The notes under the pieces were generated by a model. It did no database searches and was not told the origin of the DNA. It saw only the letters and a program-made list of their open reading frames with translations. Below are positions 1 to 9,346 of a stretch of DNA of 64,000 nucleotides, one piece after another (position 1 is the first letter of the stretch; each line of letters opens with the position of its first letter). This stretch comes from Burkholderia cepacia. Lineage in GTDB: Bacteria > Pseudomonadota > Gammaproteobacteria > Burkholderiales > Burkholderiaceae. Position numbers and translations under genes: made by a program. The stretch spans positions 1,054,001-1,118,000 of the forward strand of contig NZ_CP073638.1 of assembly GCF_029962485.1 (NCBI RefSeq), in the 5' to 3' direction.

Positions 1-2
1 CG

Positions 3-1271
3 TGGGTGCAGTTCTGGGACGAGGTCGGCGCGTACATCGACTTCACGCAGCCGGACGCGTACCGCTGGTGGCGCGAACAGGTCACGTCGGCGCTGCTCGA
101 CTACGGGATCGAGTCGACCTGGAACGACAACAACGAATACGAGATCTGGTCGCCCGACGCAATCGCACACGGCTTCGGCCAGCCGTTCCCGGCGCGCGAG
201 GCGAAGGTGCTGCAGACGATGCTGATGATGCGCGCGTCGCGCGAAGCGCAGCGCGCGCATGCGCCGGCGCAGCGGCCGTTCCTCGTGTCGCGCTCCGGCG
301 GCGCCGGCATGCAGCGCTACGTGCAGACCTGGTCCGGCGACAACTACACGTCGTGGGAAACGCTGCGCTACAACCTGAAGATGGGCCTCGGGCTCGCGCT
401 GTCGGGCGTGTCGAACATCGGCCACGACATCGGCGGCTTCTCCGGCCCCGCGCCGTCGCCCGAGCTGCTGCTGCGCTGGGTGCAGTTCGGCATCTTCATG
501 CCGCGCTTCAGCATCCATTCGTGGAACGACGACGGCACCGTCAACGAGCCGTGGATGTATCCGGAGATCACCGCGCAGATCGCGTCGCTGATCAAGCAGC
601 GCTACCGGCTGCTGCCTTACCTCTATCACCTGCTGTGGCTGTCGACGACGCGCTACGAGCCCGTGCTGCGGCCGACCCTGGCCGATTTCCCCGGCGATGC
701 GCGCTGCTACGACGCATGCGACGACATGATGCTCGGCGACGCGCTACTGGTCGCGCCGGTCGTCGATCCCGGCCAGGCGGCGCGCACGGTCTATCTGCCC
801 GCGGGCGCGCGCTGGATGTGCTGCGCGAGCGCGCAGGCGTTCGACGGCGGCGCAAGCGTGACGCTGCCCGCACCGCTCGACACGCCGGTGATGCTGCTGC
901 GCGAAGGCCGCGTGCTGCCGCTGAACGTCGCGGAACAGCATTTCGGCGCGCGCGCCGACACGCGCGGCTTCCTCGTCGCGCCGCGCATCGAGGACGGCGT
1001 CGCGTACGGCGAATGCGTCGAGGACGACGGCGAAACGGAAGCGTGGCGCGACGGCGAATACGGACTGTGGCGCATCGAAACCGGCCGCGAGGCGTCGGGC
1101 GTGCTCGGCGTATCGGTCCGCTGGGACGGCCGCCCGGGCCGCCCGGCCGAGCGCGTCGACATCCTGCTGCCCGCATCGCTGCAAGGCGCGGTCGCCGTGC
1201 GCGGCGCGCGCATCGAGCAGGACGCGCCGGACGGCGCATGGCGCCGCATCGTCGTCGCGCTCGACCACTGA
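3..1271 (+). CDS. GH31 alpha-glucosidase, C-terminal part (5' end outside window)
   Basis: Partial gene: the frame is open from the left edge to the stop at 1269-1271, so about 422 C-terminal residues are seen. It is a glycoside hydrolase family 31 enzyme, a retaining alpha-glucosidase (or alpha-xylosidase). The nucleophile motif WNDNNE lies near residue 40 of the visible part and the acid/base motif WSGDN near residue 110, followed by the end of the TIM barrel and the C-terminal beta domains. No signal peptide can be judged because the start is missing. It is followed after about 107 bp by a porin on the same strand, suggesting a sugar uptake and hydrolysis unit. The exact substrate cannot be told from the sequence. 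Confidence 0.9.
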   Translation, partial: WVQFWDEVGAYIDFTQPDAYRWWREQVTSALLDYGIESTWNDNNEYEIWSPDAIAHGFGQPFPAREAKVLQTMLMMRASREAQRAHAPAQRPFLVSRSGGAGMQRYVQTWSGDNYTSWETLRYNLKMGLGLALSGVSNIGHDIGGFSGPAPSPELLLRWVQFGIFMPRFSIHSWNDDGTVNEPWMYPEITAQIASLIKQRYRLLPYLYHLLWLSTTRYEPVLRPTLADFPGDARCYDACDDMMLGDALLVAPVVDPGQAARTVYLPAGARWMCCASAQAFDGGASVTLPAPLDTPVMLLREGRVLPLNVAEQHFGARADTRGFLVAPRIEDGVAYGECVEDDGETEAWRDGEYGLWRIETGREASGVLGVSVRWDGRPGRPAERVDILLPASLQGAVAVRGARIEQDAPDGAWRRIVVALDH

Positions 1272-1378
1272 AGCAAGCCCGATCGGGCGGGCCGTTCGCG
1301 CGGCCCGCCGCCCGCCACAGAGGAGGCGCCCCAGCCTCCCGCCCCCGTTGAAAAGATGAAGAGATCTGGAGATCGACA

Positions 1379-2566
1379 ATGAAAGCACCCGTCAACCGTT
1401 ATGCAATCCTGATTTTATCGGCCGCCTCGCTCGGCTCGACCGCCGCCCACGCGCAGAGCAGCGTGACGCTGTACGGCGTCGTCGACGATTCGATCGCGTA
1501 CGTGAACAACCAGCAGGGCCACTCGAACATCTACATGCGCGACGGCAACCTGTATGCGTCGAAATTCGGGCTGCGCGGCGACGAGGATCTCGGCGGCGGC
1601 ACGCACGCGATCTTCGACCTGCAGTCCGGCTTCAACCTGAATACCGGCGCGCAGGCCGCCGCCGGCACGATCTTCAACCGGCAGGCATTCGTCGGCCTGC
1701 GCAACGATCACTACGGCACGCTGACGGCCGGCCGCCAGTACACGCCCTACTTCCTGTTCGTCGGCCCGTATGCGTCGAGCAGCTGGCTGACCGGTGCCAC
1801 TGGCGCGCATCCGGGCGACATCGACGGCCTCGACACGACGATCCGCGTGAACAACTCGGTCACCTATACGTCGCCGACCTTCGCGGGGCTGACCGCGAGC
1901 GCGATGTACGCATTCGGCGGCATCGCCGGCGCGACCGGCAAGGGCAACACGTTCAGCGCCGCGCTGCGCTACGCGAACGGGCCGATCGGGATTGCAGCCG
2001 GCTACCTGCGGATCAACAGCTCGGGCTCGTCCGCCGGCTTCCTGAACCCGGCCACCGCCTCGTCGGGCAGCTTCGCGGTATCCGTGCTGAACCAGGGCTA
2101 CCTGAGCGCGAAGGCCGTCGAGCAGGTCGCGGCGGCCGGCAACTACACGCTCGGCGACCTGACGATGGGCGTCAACTACTCGAACGTGAAGTACCTGCCC
2201 GGCAACGGCTCCGCGTTCACCGATACGGCCGTGTTCAATACCTACGGCGCGCTCGCCGCGTACCGCTTCACGCCGACGTTCTCGGTGGCCGGCGCGTTCG
2301 CGTACACGCTCGCGTCGAAGGCGAACGGCGTCGCAAACGCGGCCCGCTACCAGCAGTACTCGCTGAAGGAGTCGTACAGCCTGTCGAAACGGACGACGCT
2401 CTATGCGCTGCAGGCCTACACGCATTCGAGCGGCCAGACGCTCGGCGCGCAAGGCGCCGGCCATATCGTCGACGCGGCACCGATCGTCGGCGATTCGCAG
2501 CAGCTCACGCCGTCGACCACGCACGGCCAGTTCGTCGACATGGCCGGTATCGCCGTCACGTTCTGA
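1379..2566 (+). CDS. Gram-negative porin (OmpC/Omp38-like trimeric porin)
   Basis: 395 residues with a clear signal peptide ending AAHAQS, followed by SSVTLYGVVDD, the typical mature start of beta-proteobacterial general porins. The C-terminus ends in VTF, the terminal aromatic residue expected of outer-membrane beta barrels. A GGAG ribosome site lies 7 bases before the ATG. The protein should form a 16-stranded trimeric pore in the outer membrane. Its position directly after the GH31 gene suggests passage of oligosaccharides, but this is inference. A short hairpin without a T-tract (2574-2598) follows the stop. Confidence 0.93.
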   Translation: MKAPVNRYAILILSAASLGSTAAHAQSSVTLYGVVDDSIAYVNNQQGHSNIYMRDGNLYASKFGLRGDEDLGGGTHAIFDLQSGFNLNTGAQAAAGTIFNRQAFVGLRNDHYGTLTAGRQYTPYFLFVGPYASSSWLTGATGAHPGDIDGLDTTIRVNNSVTYTSPTFAGLTASAMYAFGGIAGATGKGNTFSAALRYANGPIGIAAGYLRINSSGSSAGFLNPATASSGSFAVSVLNQGYLSAKAVEQVAAAGNYTLGDLTMGVNYSNVKYLPGNGSAFTDTAVFNTYGALAAYRFTPTFSVAGAFAYTLASKANGVANAARYQQYSLKESYSLSKRTTLYALQAYTHSSGQTLGAQGAGHIVDAAPIVGDSQQLTPSTTHGQFVDMAGIAVTF

Positions 2567-2865
2567 ACCAGCCCGGCAGCGCCTTCGGCGCGCTGCCGCC
2601 GCCCCGGACGATGCGCATTCCGCAGGCGCCGTCCGGGCGCCCGGTGCACTTTCGCCGCACCGCTCTCCCCATCCCGTCCGCCTGCCGCGCGAACCGCACG
2701 GGTTTGCCCGATCGCCCCGATACCTTACAATTCGTCAGGTTGATCCCTTCTGCATGCCCCTTCTTGCAGTCCTGACACCGCGGTACACTCGACGCACGCC
2801 GTATCAGGGTCCGACGCGCGACGCGCGCGCCGGGCGGCGTTGCGCCTCGTTGCGCCTACAACTGG

Positions 2866-4896
2866 ATGCCCGCCATGCCAGATTCCCGTCCCTCGCCCCG
2901 CACGACGTTCAAGCCGCAGGTCGTCCTGCCCGCGCTCGCCGTGATCGGCGCGCTGCTCGTCGTGTGCGCGATGCGCCCGAGCGAAGCCGGCGCGCTGTTC
3001 TCCGCCGGCCAGCAATGGGTCATCGCACGCTTCGACTGGTTCTACGTGCTCGCCGTTACCGGTTTCCTCGTGTTTCTCGTGCTGATCGCCGCCAGCGACT
3101 TCGGCAACATCCGCCTCGGCCCCGACGACGCCGAACCCGAATTCAGCTTCGTATCGTGGACGGCCATGCTGTTCGCGGCCGGCATGGGCATCGGCCTCAT
3201 GTACTTCGGCGTCGGCGAGCCGATGCAGCATTTCCTGAAGCCGCCGACCGTCGACCCCGGCACGCCCGCCGCCGCGCGCGAAGCGATGCTGATGACCTTC
3301 TTCCACTGGGGCTTCCATGCGTGGGCGATCTACGGGCTGATGGGGCTCGTGCTCGCGTACTTCGGCTTTCGCTACAACCTGCCGCTGACACTGCGCTCGG
3401 GGCTCTATCCGGTGCTGCGCGAGCGCATCAACGGCTGGATCGGCCACACCGTCGACGCGTTCGCGCTGGTCGGCACGGTCGCCGGCATCGCGACGACGCT
3501 CGGCTACGGCGTGATGCAGCTGAGCGCGGGCCTGCATACGGTCGGCGGCTGGGACACCGGCAGCAACGTGTTCCGCATCGGGCTCGTCGCGGCCGTCGTG
3601 ATCCTCGCGGGCGTATCGGCCGCGACCGGCCTCGACAAGGGCGTGCGCCGGCTGTCCGAGCTGAACCTGCTGCTCGCGTTCCTGCTGCTCGCCTTCGTGG
3701 TCATCGCGGGCCCGACGGCGTTCCTGCTGCGCGCACTCGGCGACAACATCGGCCAGTACCTGTCCAGCCTCGTCGACCTGTCGTTCCGCACGTACGCGTA
3801 CGCGCCGCCGCGCGAGGAAGGCTGGTTCGGCGGCTGGACGATCCTCTACTGGGCGTGGTGGGTATCGTGGTCGCCGTTCGTCGGCATGTTCATCGCGCGC
3901 ATTTCGCGCGGCCGCACGATCCGACAGTTCGTGATCGGCGTGCTGCTCGTGCCGACCGCGTTCAACCTCGTGTGGATGACCGTGTTCGGCAACAGCGCGA
4001 TCTGGCTCGATACGCATGGCGCGGCCGGCGCGCTCGCGCAGACGGCCACCAATGTCGATGCACTGCTGTTCCGCTTCTTCGATTTCCTGCCGTTTCCGCA
4101 ATTGCTGTCGATCGCCGCGATCGTGCTGATCGCCGTGTTCTTCGTGACGTCCGCCGATTCGGGCGCGTTCGTGATCGACCAGATCGCGACGCGCGGCAAC
4201 GCGCACTCGCCCGTGTGGCAGCGGCTGTTCTGGGCTGCGCTGCTCGGCGTGACGGCCGCGGTGCTGCTCGTCGCCGGCGGGCTCGGCGCGCTGCAGGCGA
4301 TGACGCTGATCGCCGCGCTGCCGGTCGCGATCATCATGCTCGCGCTGTGCTACGGGCTTTGGCGCGGGCTCGCGGCCGACCGCGCGCACTATTCGCAGGA
4401 CGTCGCGCCCGCGGCGAGCTTCTGGACCGGCCAGCACTGGCGCCACCGCCTGACGCACATCCTGCGGCAGACGACCGAGGCCGAGGCACGCCAGTTCGTC
4501 GCGGAGACCATCGAACCGGCGCTGCGCAAGGTTGCCGACGAGCTGCGCGCGAGCGGCGTCGATGCGCTCGTGCAGCGCGACAGCGACGATGCGACGCGGC
4601 TCACCGTGCCGACCGCCGAGCATCGCGACTTCGTGTACGGCGTGCGCGTGACGGCCAAATCCGCGGCTGCGTTCCTCGTGCGCGAGGCGGCCGAGCCCGA
4701 TGCGGCGCGCGAGCACGTTTACGGGATCGTCACGTTCTTCGAAGACGGCCGGCTCGGCTACGACGTCGAATACCTGCGCGGCGACGAGGTGATCGCCGAC
4801 GTGCTGCGCCAGTACGAACGCTACGTGTCGCTCGCCGCCGACAAGCGGACGCATCTGCTGAGCCGTGCGCCGGGACATGCGACGGAGGCCGAATGA
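2866..4896 (+). CDS. BCCT-family choline/betaine/carnitine transporter
   Basis: 676 residues, the long BetT-like form of the betaine/carnitine/choline transporter family. About 12 hydrophobic segments are visible, and the family's tryptophan-rich segment (WTILYWAWWVSWSPFVGMF) lies near residue 325. A roughly 170-residue hydrophilic C-terminal tail (from about residue 510), as in osmoregulated BetT proteins, may sense osmotic or ionic change. The start may be at 2866 or at the next ATG, 2875. It is a secondary Na+- or H+-coupled importer of quaternary ammonium compounds in the inner membrane. The next gene, a small membrane protein, follows after 58 bp. The substrate (choline or betaine) is inferred from family only. 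Confidence 0.9.
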   Translation: MPAMPDSRPSPRTTFKPQVVLPALAVIGALLVVCAMRPSEAGALFSAGQQWVIARFDWFYVLAVTGFLVFLVLIAASDFGNIRLGPDDAEPEFSFVSWTAMLFAAGMGIGLMYFGVGEPMQHFLKPPTVDPGTPAAAREAMLMTFFHWGFHAWAIYGLMGLVLAYFGFRYNLPLTLRSGLYPVLRERINGWIGHTVDAFALVGTVAGIATTLGYGVMQLSAGLHTVGGWDTGSNVFRIGLVAAVVILAGVSAATGLDKGVRRLSELNLLLAFLLLAFVVIAGPTAFLLRALGDNIGQYLSSLVDLSFRTYAYAPPREEGWFGGWTILYWAWWVSWSPFVGMFIARISRGRTIRQFVIGVLLVPTAFNLVWMTVFGNSAIWLDTHGAAGALAQTATNVDALLFRFFDFLPFPQLLSIAAIVLIAVFFVTSADSGAFVIDQIATRGNAHSPVWQRLFWAALLGVTAAVLLVAGGLGALQAMTLIAALPVAIIMLALCYGLWRGLAADRAHYSQDVAPAASFWTGQHWRHRLTHILRQTTEAEARQFVAETIEPALRKVADELRASGVDALVQRDSDDATRLTVPTAEHRDFVYGVRVTAKSAAAFLVREAAEPDAAREHVYGIVTFFEDGRLGYDVEYLRGDEVIADVLRQYERYVSLAADKRTHLLSRAPGHATEAE

Positions 4897-4954
4897 GCCC
4901 GCATGCCGCCTTCACTGCGTCGTGGCAAATTGCCACGCCCGACGGAGCCGTACG

Positions 4955-5266
4955 ATGACCGGGTTCCTGCAAAGCCGCGCCTCCGACGTCATCGCGCTCG
5001 GCACGCTCGCCGTGCTCTATCTCGGCGGAGCCGGCATCGCGCTGTGGCGGATCCGCGCCGCGGCGCCGCGCGGCAAGATCTACTGGATCGTGAGCGCGGC
5101 GCTGCTCGCCGGCGGCGCCATCGCGATGGGCATCAACCTGTCGCCGATGCCGGACACGGGGGACATGCCGCCCGGGTTTGCGCTCGGCGTCGAGGCCGTC
5201 CTGCTCGGCCTCGTATTGGTCGCCGGCGGTTGCGCGTGGCTGATGCTGCGCGCGCGGCGACGCTGA
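4955..5266 (+). CDS. Small membrane protein, unknown function
   Basis: 103 residues starting at ATG 4955 (MTGFLQSR). The frame is open further upstream, but the extra residues are basic and overlap the transporter, so the shorter start is preferred. Three hydrophobic segments are visible (about residues 11-30, 43-60 and 75-97), with a basic C-terminus (RARRR). I do not recognise a family. It lies 58 bp after the BCCT transporter on the same strand and may be cotranscribed with it. Confidence 0.6.
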   Translation: MTGFLQSRASDVIALGTLAVLYLGGAGIALWRIRAAAPRGKIYWIVSAALLAGGAIAMGINLSPMPDTGDMPPGFALGVEAVLLGLVLVAGGCAWLMLRARRR

Positions 5267-5337
5267 CACGCGTACGGCATGCGGCCCGGCCTCGTCCCGC
5301 GCGAACGGCAACGCGCGGGGCAAAGTGGCCGCCGCTT

Positions 5338-5363
5338 CCCTGATCCGCTTCCCTGATCCGCTT
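5338..5363 (+). repeat. Tandem 13-bp duplication
   Basis: Two perfect adjacent copies of CCCTGATCCGCTT lie in the short space between the small membrane protein gene and the convergent methyltransferase gene. It looks like a simple slippage duplication; no function is visible. Confidence 0.7.
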
Positions 5364-5378
5364 CCTTGCCGCAACGGG

Positions 5379-6227
5379 TTACGCGGACGGTGCTCGCGCC
5401 GTCACGAGCCAGCATGCGGCGTCGAAGCGCACGTCCGCGCCGTCGACGTAAGGCTCGAACGCGGTACGCATCGTGTCGACCACGCGCCGCCGCGTCGCCT
5501 CGTCCACCTCCAGCAGCGCAAGCCCGACCGGGCCCAGCCGGGTGATGTAGTCGTCCAGTGCGGGCGCGGGCAGCGCGCACGCCAGATCGACCGGCTCGAT
5601 CGCCATGTCCGCCCAGCCACTGTCCGACAGCACCGACGCGATCCGCTGCCGGTCGCCGAACCCGAACTGCCCCGGCGCGCCGGGTCGCCGTACGGGCAGG
5701 TTCGGCAGCAACGGCGCCGCGGCCCGCTCGGCGATCGTCATGAACGGATTGTCTGCCGCGCTGCGCCATGCGACGAACCGCATCTGCGCATTCGGCCACG
5801 CCGCATGCCGCAGGTTCGCGAACGCACGAACCGGATCGTCGAAGAACATCACACCGAGGCGCGACACGATCAGGTCGACGCTCGCGGGCTCGAATACGTG
5901 CGTCTGCACGTCCGCACGCACGAAGCGGGCGTGAACGCCGCTGCGTTCGGCGCGCGCCTGCGCGGCGTCGATCATCCGGGCCGAGATATCGATGCCCGTG
6001 CATTGCGCGTGCGCACCGAGCCGCCGCGCGATCGCAACCGTGACCGCGCCCGTGCCGCAGCCGACATCGAGCACGCTGCGCGCGGACGACGTGGCCGCCG
6101 CCTCCACCAGCAACTTCTCCAACGGCTCGAACATCCGGTCGATCGGCGCCTGCGTATCGACCCAGGCGCGCCCCGACGGGCCGTTCCAAAGCGCGGATTG
6201 TTCGTCATTGGGCCGCCTGGTTTCCAT
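5379..6227 (-). CDS. Class I SAM-dependent methyltransferase
   Basis: 282 residues from ATG at 6227 (METRRPNDEQ), chosen because GGGAATCG precedes it; the frame extends 13 codons further up without a ribosome site. Motif I of class I methyltransferases, VLDVGCGTGAV, is near residue 52; ITRLGPVG and RADVQTHVF fit the rest of a Rossmann fold. It belongs to the UbiE/Methyltransf_25-like group with an N-terminal WNGPSGRAWVDTQ stretch common in Burkholderia homologues. The substrate is unknown. Its promoter is a 19-bp-spaced MerR-type promoter with a perfect palindrome (6265-6295), nearly the same as the one in front of the MerR gene at 34.5 kb, so it is probably inducible by that regulator or by SoxR. 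Confidence 0.88.
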   Translation of the reverse strand: METRRPNDEQSALWNGPSGRAWVDTQAPIDRMFEPLEKLLVEAAATSSARSVLDVGCGTGAVTVAIARRLGAHAQCTGIDISARMIDAAQARAERSGVHARFVRADVQTHVFEPASVDLIVSRLGVMFFDDPVRAFANLRHAAWPNAQMRFVAWRSAADNPFMTIAERAAAPLLPNLPVRRPGAPGQFGFGDRQRIASVLSDSGWADMAIEPVDLACALPAPALDDYITRLGPVGLALLEVDEATRRRVVDTMRTAFEPYVDGADVRFDAACWLVTARAPSA

Positions 6228-6264
6228 CGTCGATTCCCTTTCCGGTTCATTGATCGTGCATCGC

Positions 6265-6295
6265 ACTGTGCTGCTTCAAGTCGACTTGAAGTCAA
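6265..6295 (-). promoter_or_regulatory. MerR/SoxR-type promoter with palindromic operator
   Basis: Read on the minus strand: -35 TTGACT (6290-6295), a 19-bp spacer, then -10 CACAGT (6265-6270). The spacer contains the perfect 18-bp palindrome CTTCAAGTCGACTTGAAG (6274-6291). An over-long 19-bp spacer with a centred dyad is the hallmark of MerR-family activated promoters, and the sequence resembles the SoxR box. It drives the methyltransferase gene 38 bp downstream. The same half-sites occur at 34980-34999. Confidence 0.75.
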
Positions 6296-6414
6296 GCCCC
6301 TCGGGCTGCGACCTGCCGCCGCCATGTCGACACCCGGGCCGCGTGCGCGCCCCGTTTTTCACATTTCTTACATTCACGCTGCGTATCGTTGACGACTTTC
6401 CTACGGTGCCTCCC

Positions 6415-7878
6415 ATGCGACGACTCCTCACGCGCGCCCTGCTCGTGCGCTGCGCCCCCCTTGTTGCCCTCGCCGCGTTGTCCGCGTGTTCGAATCACAT
6501 CGATACACCGGACGATCCGGCCAGCGCATCGGTCAACGTCCAGGCCGCCTGGGTCGAGATCGGCGATGCGAACCAGGCGATCGCCCGCGTCATCACGAAC
6601 TACACGCCCGCGTCGGCCAGCGACCCGCTGTGTCCGCAGCTGACCGTCGACGGCAAGCTGTCGCGCATGGCACTGCGCGCGGGCGCCGCGACGCTGGCAC
6701 AGCGGCCGACCGCCAGCGATCCGGCCGATTCGAAACCGTCGAGCTTCCCGGTCTCCGTCTGCGAAACGACGCTGCCGACGGGTGCGCAGGCCGCAAGCGT
6801 CGCAGGCCGCACGCTGCCGCTGCCAAAAGCGCAGCCGCAGCGCATCGCGATCATCGCGGACACCGGCTGCCGCATGAAGAAAGCCGACAATGCGTGGCAG
6901 GCATGCAACGACGCGACGGTCTGGCCGCTAGACACGATCGCGGCCAGCGTCGCAAAACTGTCGCCCGATCTCGTGCTGCACATCGGCGACTACCACTATC
7001 GCGAGAACGCGTGCCCGCCGGACATCGCCGGCTGCAAGGACAGCCCGTGGGGCTACGGCTGGGATACATGGCAGGCCGACCTGTTCCGCCCGGCTGCGCC
7101 GTTGCTCGCGAAGGCCCCATGGGTCGTCGTGCGCGGCAACCACGAGGAATGCGCGCGCGCAGGCCAGGGCTGGTTCCGTTTCCTCGATCCGCGCCCGTAT
7201 TCGGCGGCACGCTCGTGCGACGATCCGGCCAACGACAACAACGCGAACTATTCGGAACCCTATGCGGTGTCGCTCGGCGGCGGCTCGCAGGTGATCGTGT
7301 TCGATACCGCGAAGGTCGGCCGCACCCCGCTCAAGACGACCGACGCGCAATTCGGCATCTACCAGAAGCAGTTCCAGACGGTCGCATCGCTCGCGTCGAA
7401 GGCCGGCATGACGACGACGATCTTCACGAACCATCACCCGATCCTCGCGTTCGCGCCGATCGCCGGCAGCACGCCCGCGCCCGGCAACCTCGCACTGCAG
7501 TCGGTGATGTCGAGCCTCAACGCACAGGCGTACTACCCGCCGGGCGTGCACGTTGCGCTGCATGGCCACGTACACGACTTCCAGGCGATCAATTTCTCGT
7601 CCGGGCACCCGGCGACGATCGTGTCCGGCAACGGCGGCGACAACCTCGACGTCGCGCTGCCCGACCCGTTCCCGGCCGGCCTGACGCCCGCACCGGGCGC
7701 GGTGATCGAGCGGCTGTCGCACAACAACAGCTTTGGTTTCCTGATCATGGAGCGCCGCGCAGCGCCCGCGACGGGCTGGGTATTCCATGCGTATTCGGCG
7801 GCAGGCAAGCTGCTCGCATCGTGCGACCAGTCGGGCACGACGCTCGCCTGCGACAAGACGGGGTTCATCGCGCCGTGA
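6415..7878 (+). CDS. Metallophosphoesterase lipoprotein (calcineurin-like)
   Basis: 487 residues from ATG 6415. The N-terminus is a lipoprotein signal with lipobox LSAC (Cys25), so the protein is probably membrane-anchored in the periplasm. The calcineurin-like metal motifs appear in order: IADTGC, HIGDYHY (GD motif), RGNHEEC (GNH), NHHPI and HGHVHDF (GHxH). A longer upstream reading frame from 5992 runs antisense to the methyltransferase gene and lacks coding character. The stop overlaps the GTG start of the next gene (GTGA), so the two are translationally coupled. The substrate, a phosphomonoester or diester, cannot be assigned. Confidence 0.88.
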   Translation: MRRLLTRALLVRCAPLVALAALSACSNHIDTPDDPASASVNVQAAWVEIGDANQAIARVITNYTPASASDPLCPQLTVDGKLSRMALRAGAATLAQRPTASDPADSKPSSFPVSVCETTLPTGAQAASVAGRTLPLPKAQPQRIAIIADTGCRMKKADNAWQACNDATVWPLDTIAASVAKLSPDLVLHIGDYHYRENACPPDIAGCKDSPWGYGWDTWQADLFRPAAPLLAKAPWVVVRGNHEECARAGQGWFRFLDPRPYSAARSCDDPANDNNANYSEPYAVSLGGGSQVIVFDTAKVGRTPLKTTDAQFGIYQKQFQTVASLASKAGMTTTIFTNHHPILAFAPIAGSTPAPGNLALQSVMSSLNAQAYYPPGVHVALHGHVHDFQAINFSSGHPATIVSGNGGDNLDVALPDPFPAGLTPAPGAVIERLSHNNSFGFLIMERRAAPATGWVFHAYSAAGKLLASCDQSGTTLACDKTGFIAP

Positions 7879-9278
7879 GTGAGGAAGTCCGATGTGACGG
7901 CCGCGTGGTGCGCGGCCGTCGAACGCTGCACACGCTTGCCGTCACCCTGCTCGCCGGCTTGACGCTCACGGCCCACGCCGCGCCGGCCGAAACGGGTCTG
8001 CTCCCCGGCGCGCCACCGTCGCGCGTCGTCGACACGATCGGCAACGGCACACCGCAAGTGACGGGCAAGATCGATGCGGCCACCGCACGCTTCGCGCCCG
8101 ACCCGACGCTCGTCGCGCTCGGTCGCCGGATCTTCTTCGACCCGCGGCTGTCCGAGCCGCGCGGCATGTCGTGCGCGGGATGCCACGATCCGGGCCGAGC
8201 CTTCGCGCCGACGTTGTCGGCCGCCGCGCTCGCGGGACCCGGCGTGCCGGAAGGCAGCCGGCCCGGGCGCTTCAGCCGGCGCAACGCGCCGTCACTGCTC
8301 TATGTGCGCTACGTGCCGCGCCGCCACTTCTACCAGGACGACGATGCACCCGCACCGTCGCCGTTCGGCGGCCTGTTCAGCGACGGCCGCGCGGATACGC
8401 TCGCCGAACAGATTCGCGGGCCGCTGTTCGATCCGGACGAGATGAACAACCGGTCGCCGGCCGCACTGCTGCGCAAGGTCAACGCGACCGAACTCGCGAC
8501 CGATCTCGCCGCGCGCTTCGGCGCGCCGGTGCGGCGCGATCCGGAGCAACTGGTGCGCGCGCTGGGTTCGGCCGTCGAGGCCTATCTGCAAAGCGACGAG
8601 ATGGCGCCGTTCACGTCGCGCTTCGACGCGTTCCTGCGTACGCGCAAGCCGCTGGCGCCGGCCGAGATGCGCGGCCTCGCGCTGTTCCGGAACCCGGACA
8701 AGGGCAACTGCATGACCTGCCATACGCTGTCGGACACGTCGAGCCGTCCGGAGCGCTCGCTGTTCACCGATTTCGGCTACGACGCGATCGCGGTGCCGCG
8801 CAACCGCGCGCTGCCGGCGAACCGCGACCCGCGCCATTTCGACAACGGGCTGTGCGACACCGCACGTCGGCTGCGCTGGCCCGAGCCGACGCAATGGTGC
8901 GGCTACCTGCGCACGCCAGGGCTGCGCAACGTCGCGGTCAAGCAGACGTTCATGCACAACGGCGTGTTCACGACGCTGCGCGACGCGGTCGCGTTCTACA
9001 ACACGCGCTCGACCGATCCCGGCTTCTGGTATCACGGCGCCAACACGTTCGACGACGTGCCGGCCGCCTATCGCGGCAACATCAACGTCAACTCGACGCC
9101 GATGAATCGCCGGCCCGGTACGCCGCCCGCGCTGACCGACGCGGAAATCGACGACATCGTCGCGTTCCTCGGCACGCTGACCGACGCGCGCTATACGGGG
9201 GTCGCAGCGCCTGCGGCGCCCGCGGCGCCCGTTACCCCCGCTTCCCGGATCACGCGAACCGCCGCGCCGATGCATTGA
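7875..9278 (+). CDS. Di-haem cytochrome c peroxidase / MauG-like protein
   Basis: 467 residues from GTG 7875, which overlaps the stop of the preceding gene by 4 bases. A basic N-terminus and a hydrophobic segment ending at AHA (about residue 35) form a signal peptide. Two CxxCH haem sites are present: CAGCH at 100-104 and CMTCH at 279-283, as expected for the bacterial CCP/MauG family. The C-terminal part contains YLRTPGLRNVAVKQTFMHNG, typical of this family. It acts in the periplasm, either reducing peroxide or oxidising a protein or cofactor. Coupling to the phosphoesterase suggests a shared task that is not known. A later in-frame start near 7905 is possible. Confidence 0.88.
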   Translation: MSEEVRCDGRVVRGRRTLHTLAVTLLAGLTLTAHAAPAETGLLPGAPPSRVVDTIGNGTPQVTGKIDAATARFAPDPTLVALGRRIFFDPRLSEPRGMSCAGCHDPGRAFAPTLSAAALAGPGVPEGSRPGRFSRRNAPSLLYVRYVPRRHFYQDDDAPAPSPFGGLFSDGRADTLAEQIRGPLFDPDEMNNRSPAALLRKVNATELATDLAARFGAPVRRDPEQLVRALGSAVEAYLQSDEMAPFTSRFDAFLRTRKPLAPAEMRGLALFRNPDKGNCMTCHTLSDTSSRPERSLFTDFGYDAIAVPRNRALPANRDPRHFDNGLCDTARRLRWPEPTQWCGYLRTPGLRNVAVKQTFMHNGVFTTLRDAVAFYNTRSTDPGFWYHGANTFDDVPAAYRGNINVNSTPMNRRPGTPPALTDAEIDDIVAFLGTLTDARYTGVAAPAAPAAPVTPASRITRTAAPMH

Positions 9279-9312
9279 CCCTGGCCGGACGGCCAATCGC
9301 ACGCGCACTCGC

Positions 9313-9341
9313 TTGCGGTCGCCGCAAACACTGGTTATATT
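9313..9341 (+). promoter_or_regulatory. Sigma-70 promoter of the SOS-box gene
   Basis: -35 TTGCGG (9313-9318), a 17-bp spacer, then -10 TATATT (9336-9341). Transcription should start near 9348, inside the LexA box that follows. Confidence 0.7.
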
Positions 9342-9346
9342 TACAG

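Noticed and set aside
2725..4878. 717-codon minus-strand open frame opposite the BCCT transporter
   Set aside because: Arg/Glu/Ala/His-rich composition with no motif; it is the antisense shadow of a clear transporter gene in GC-rich DNA.
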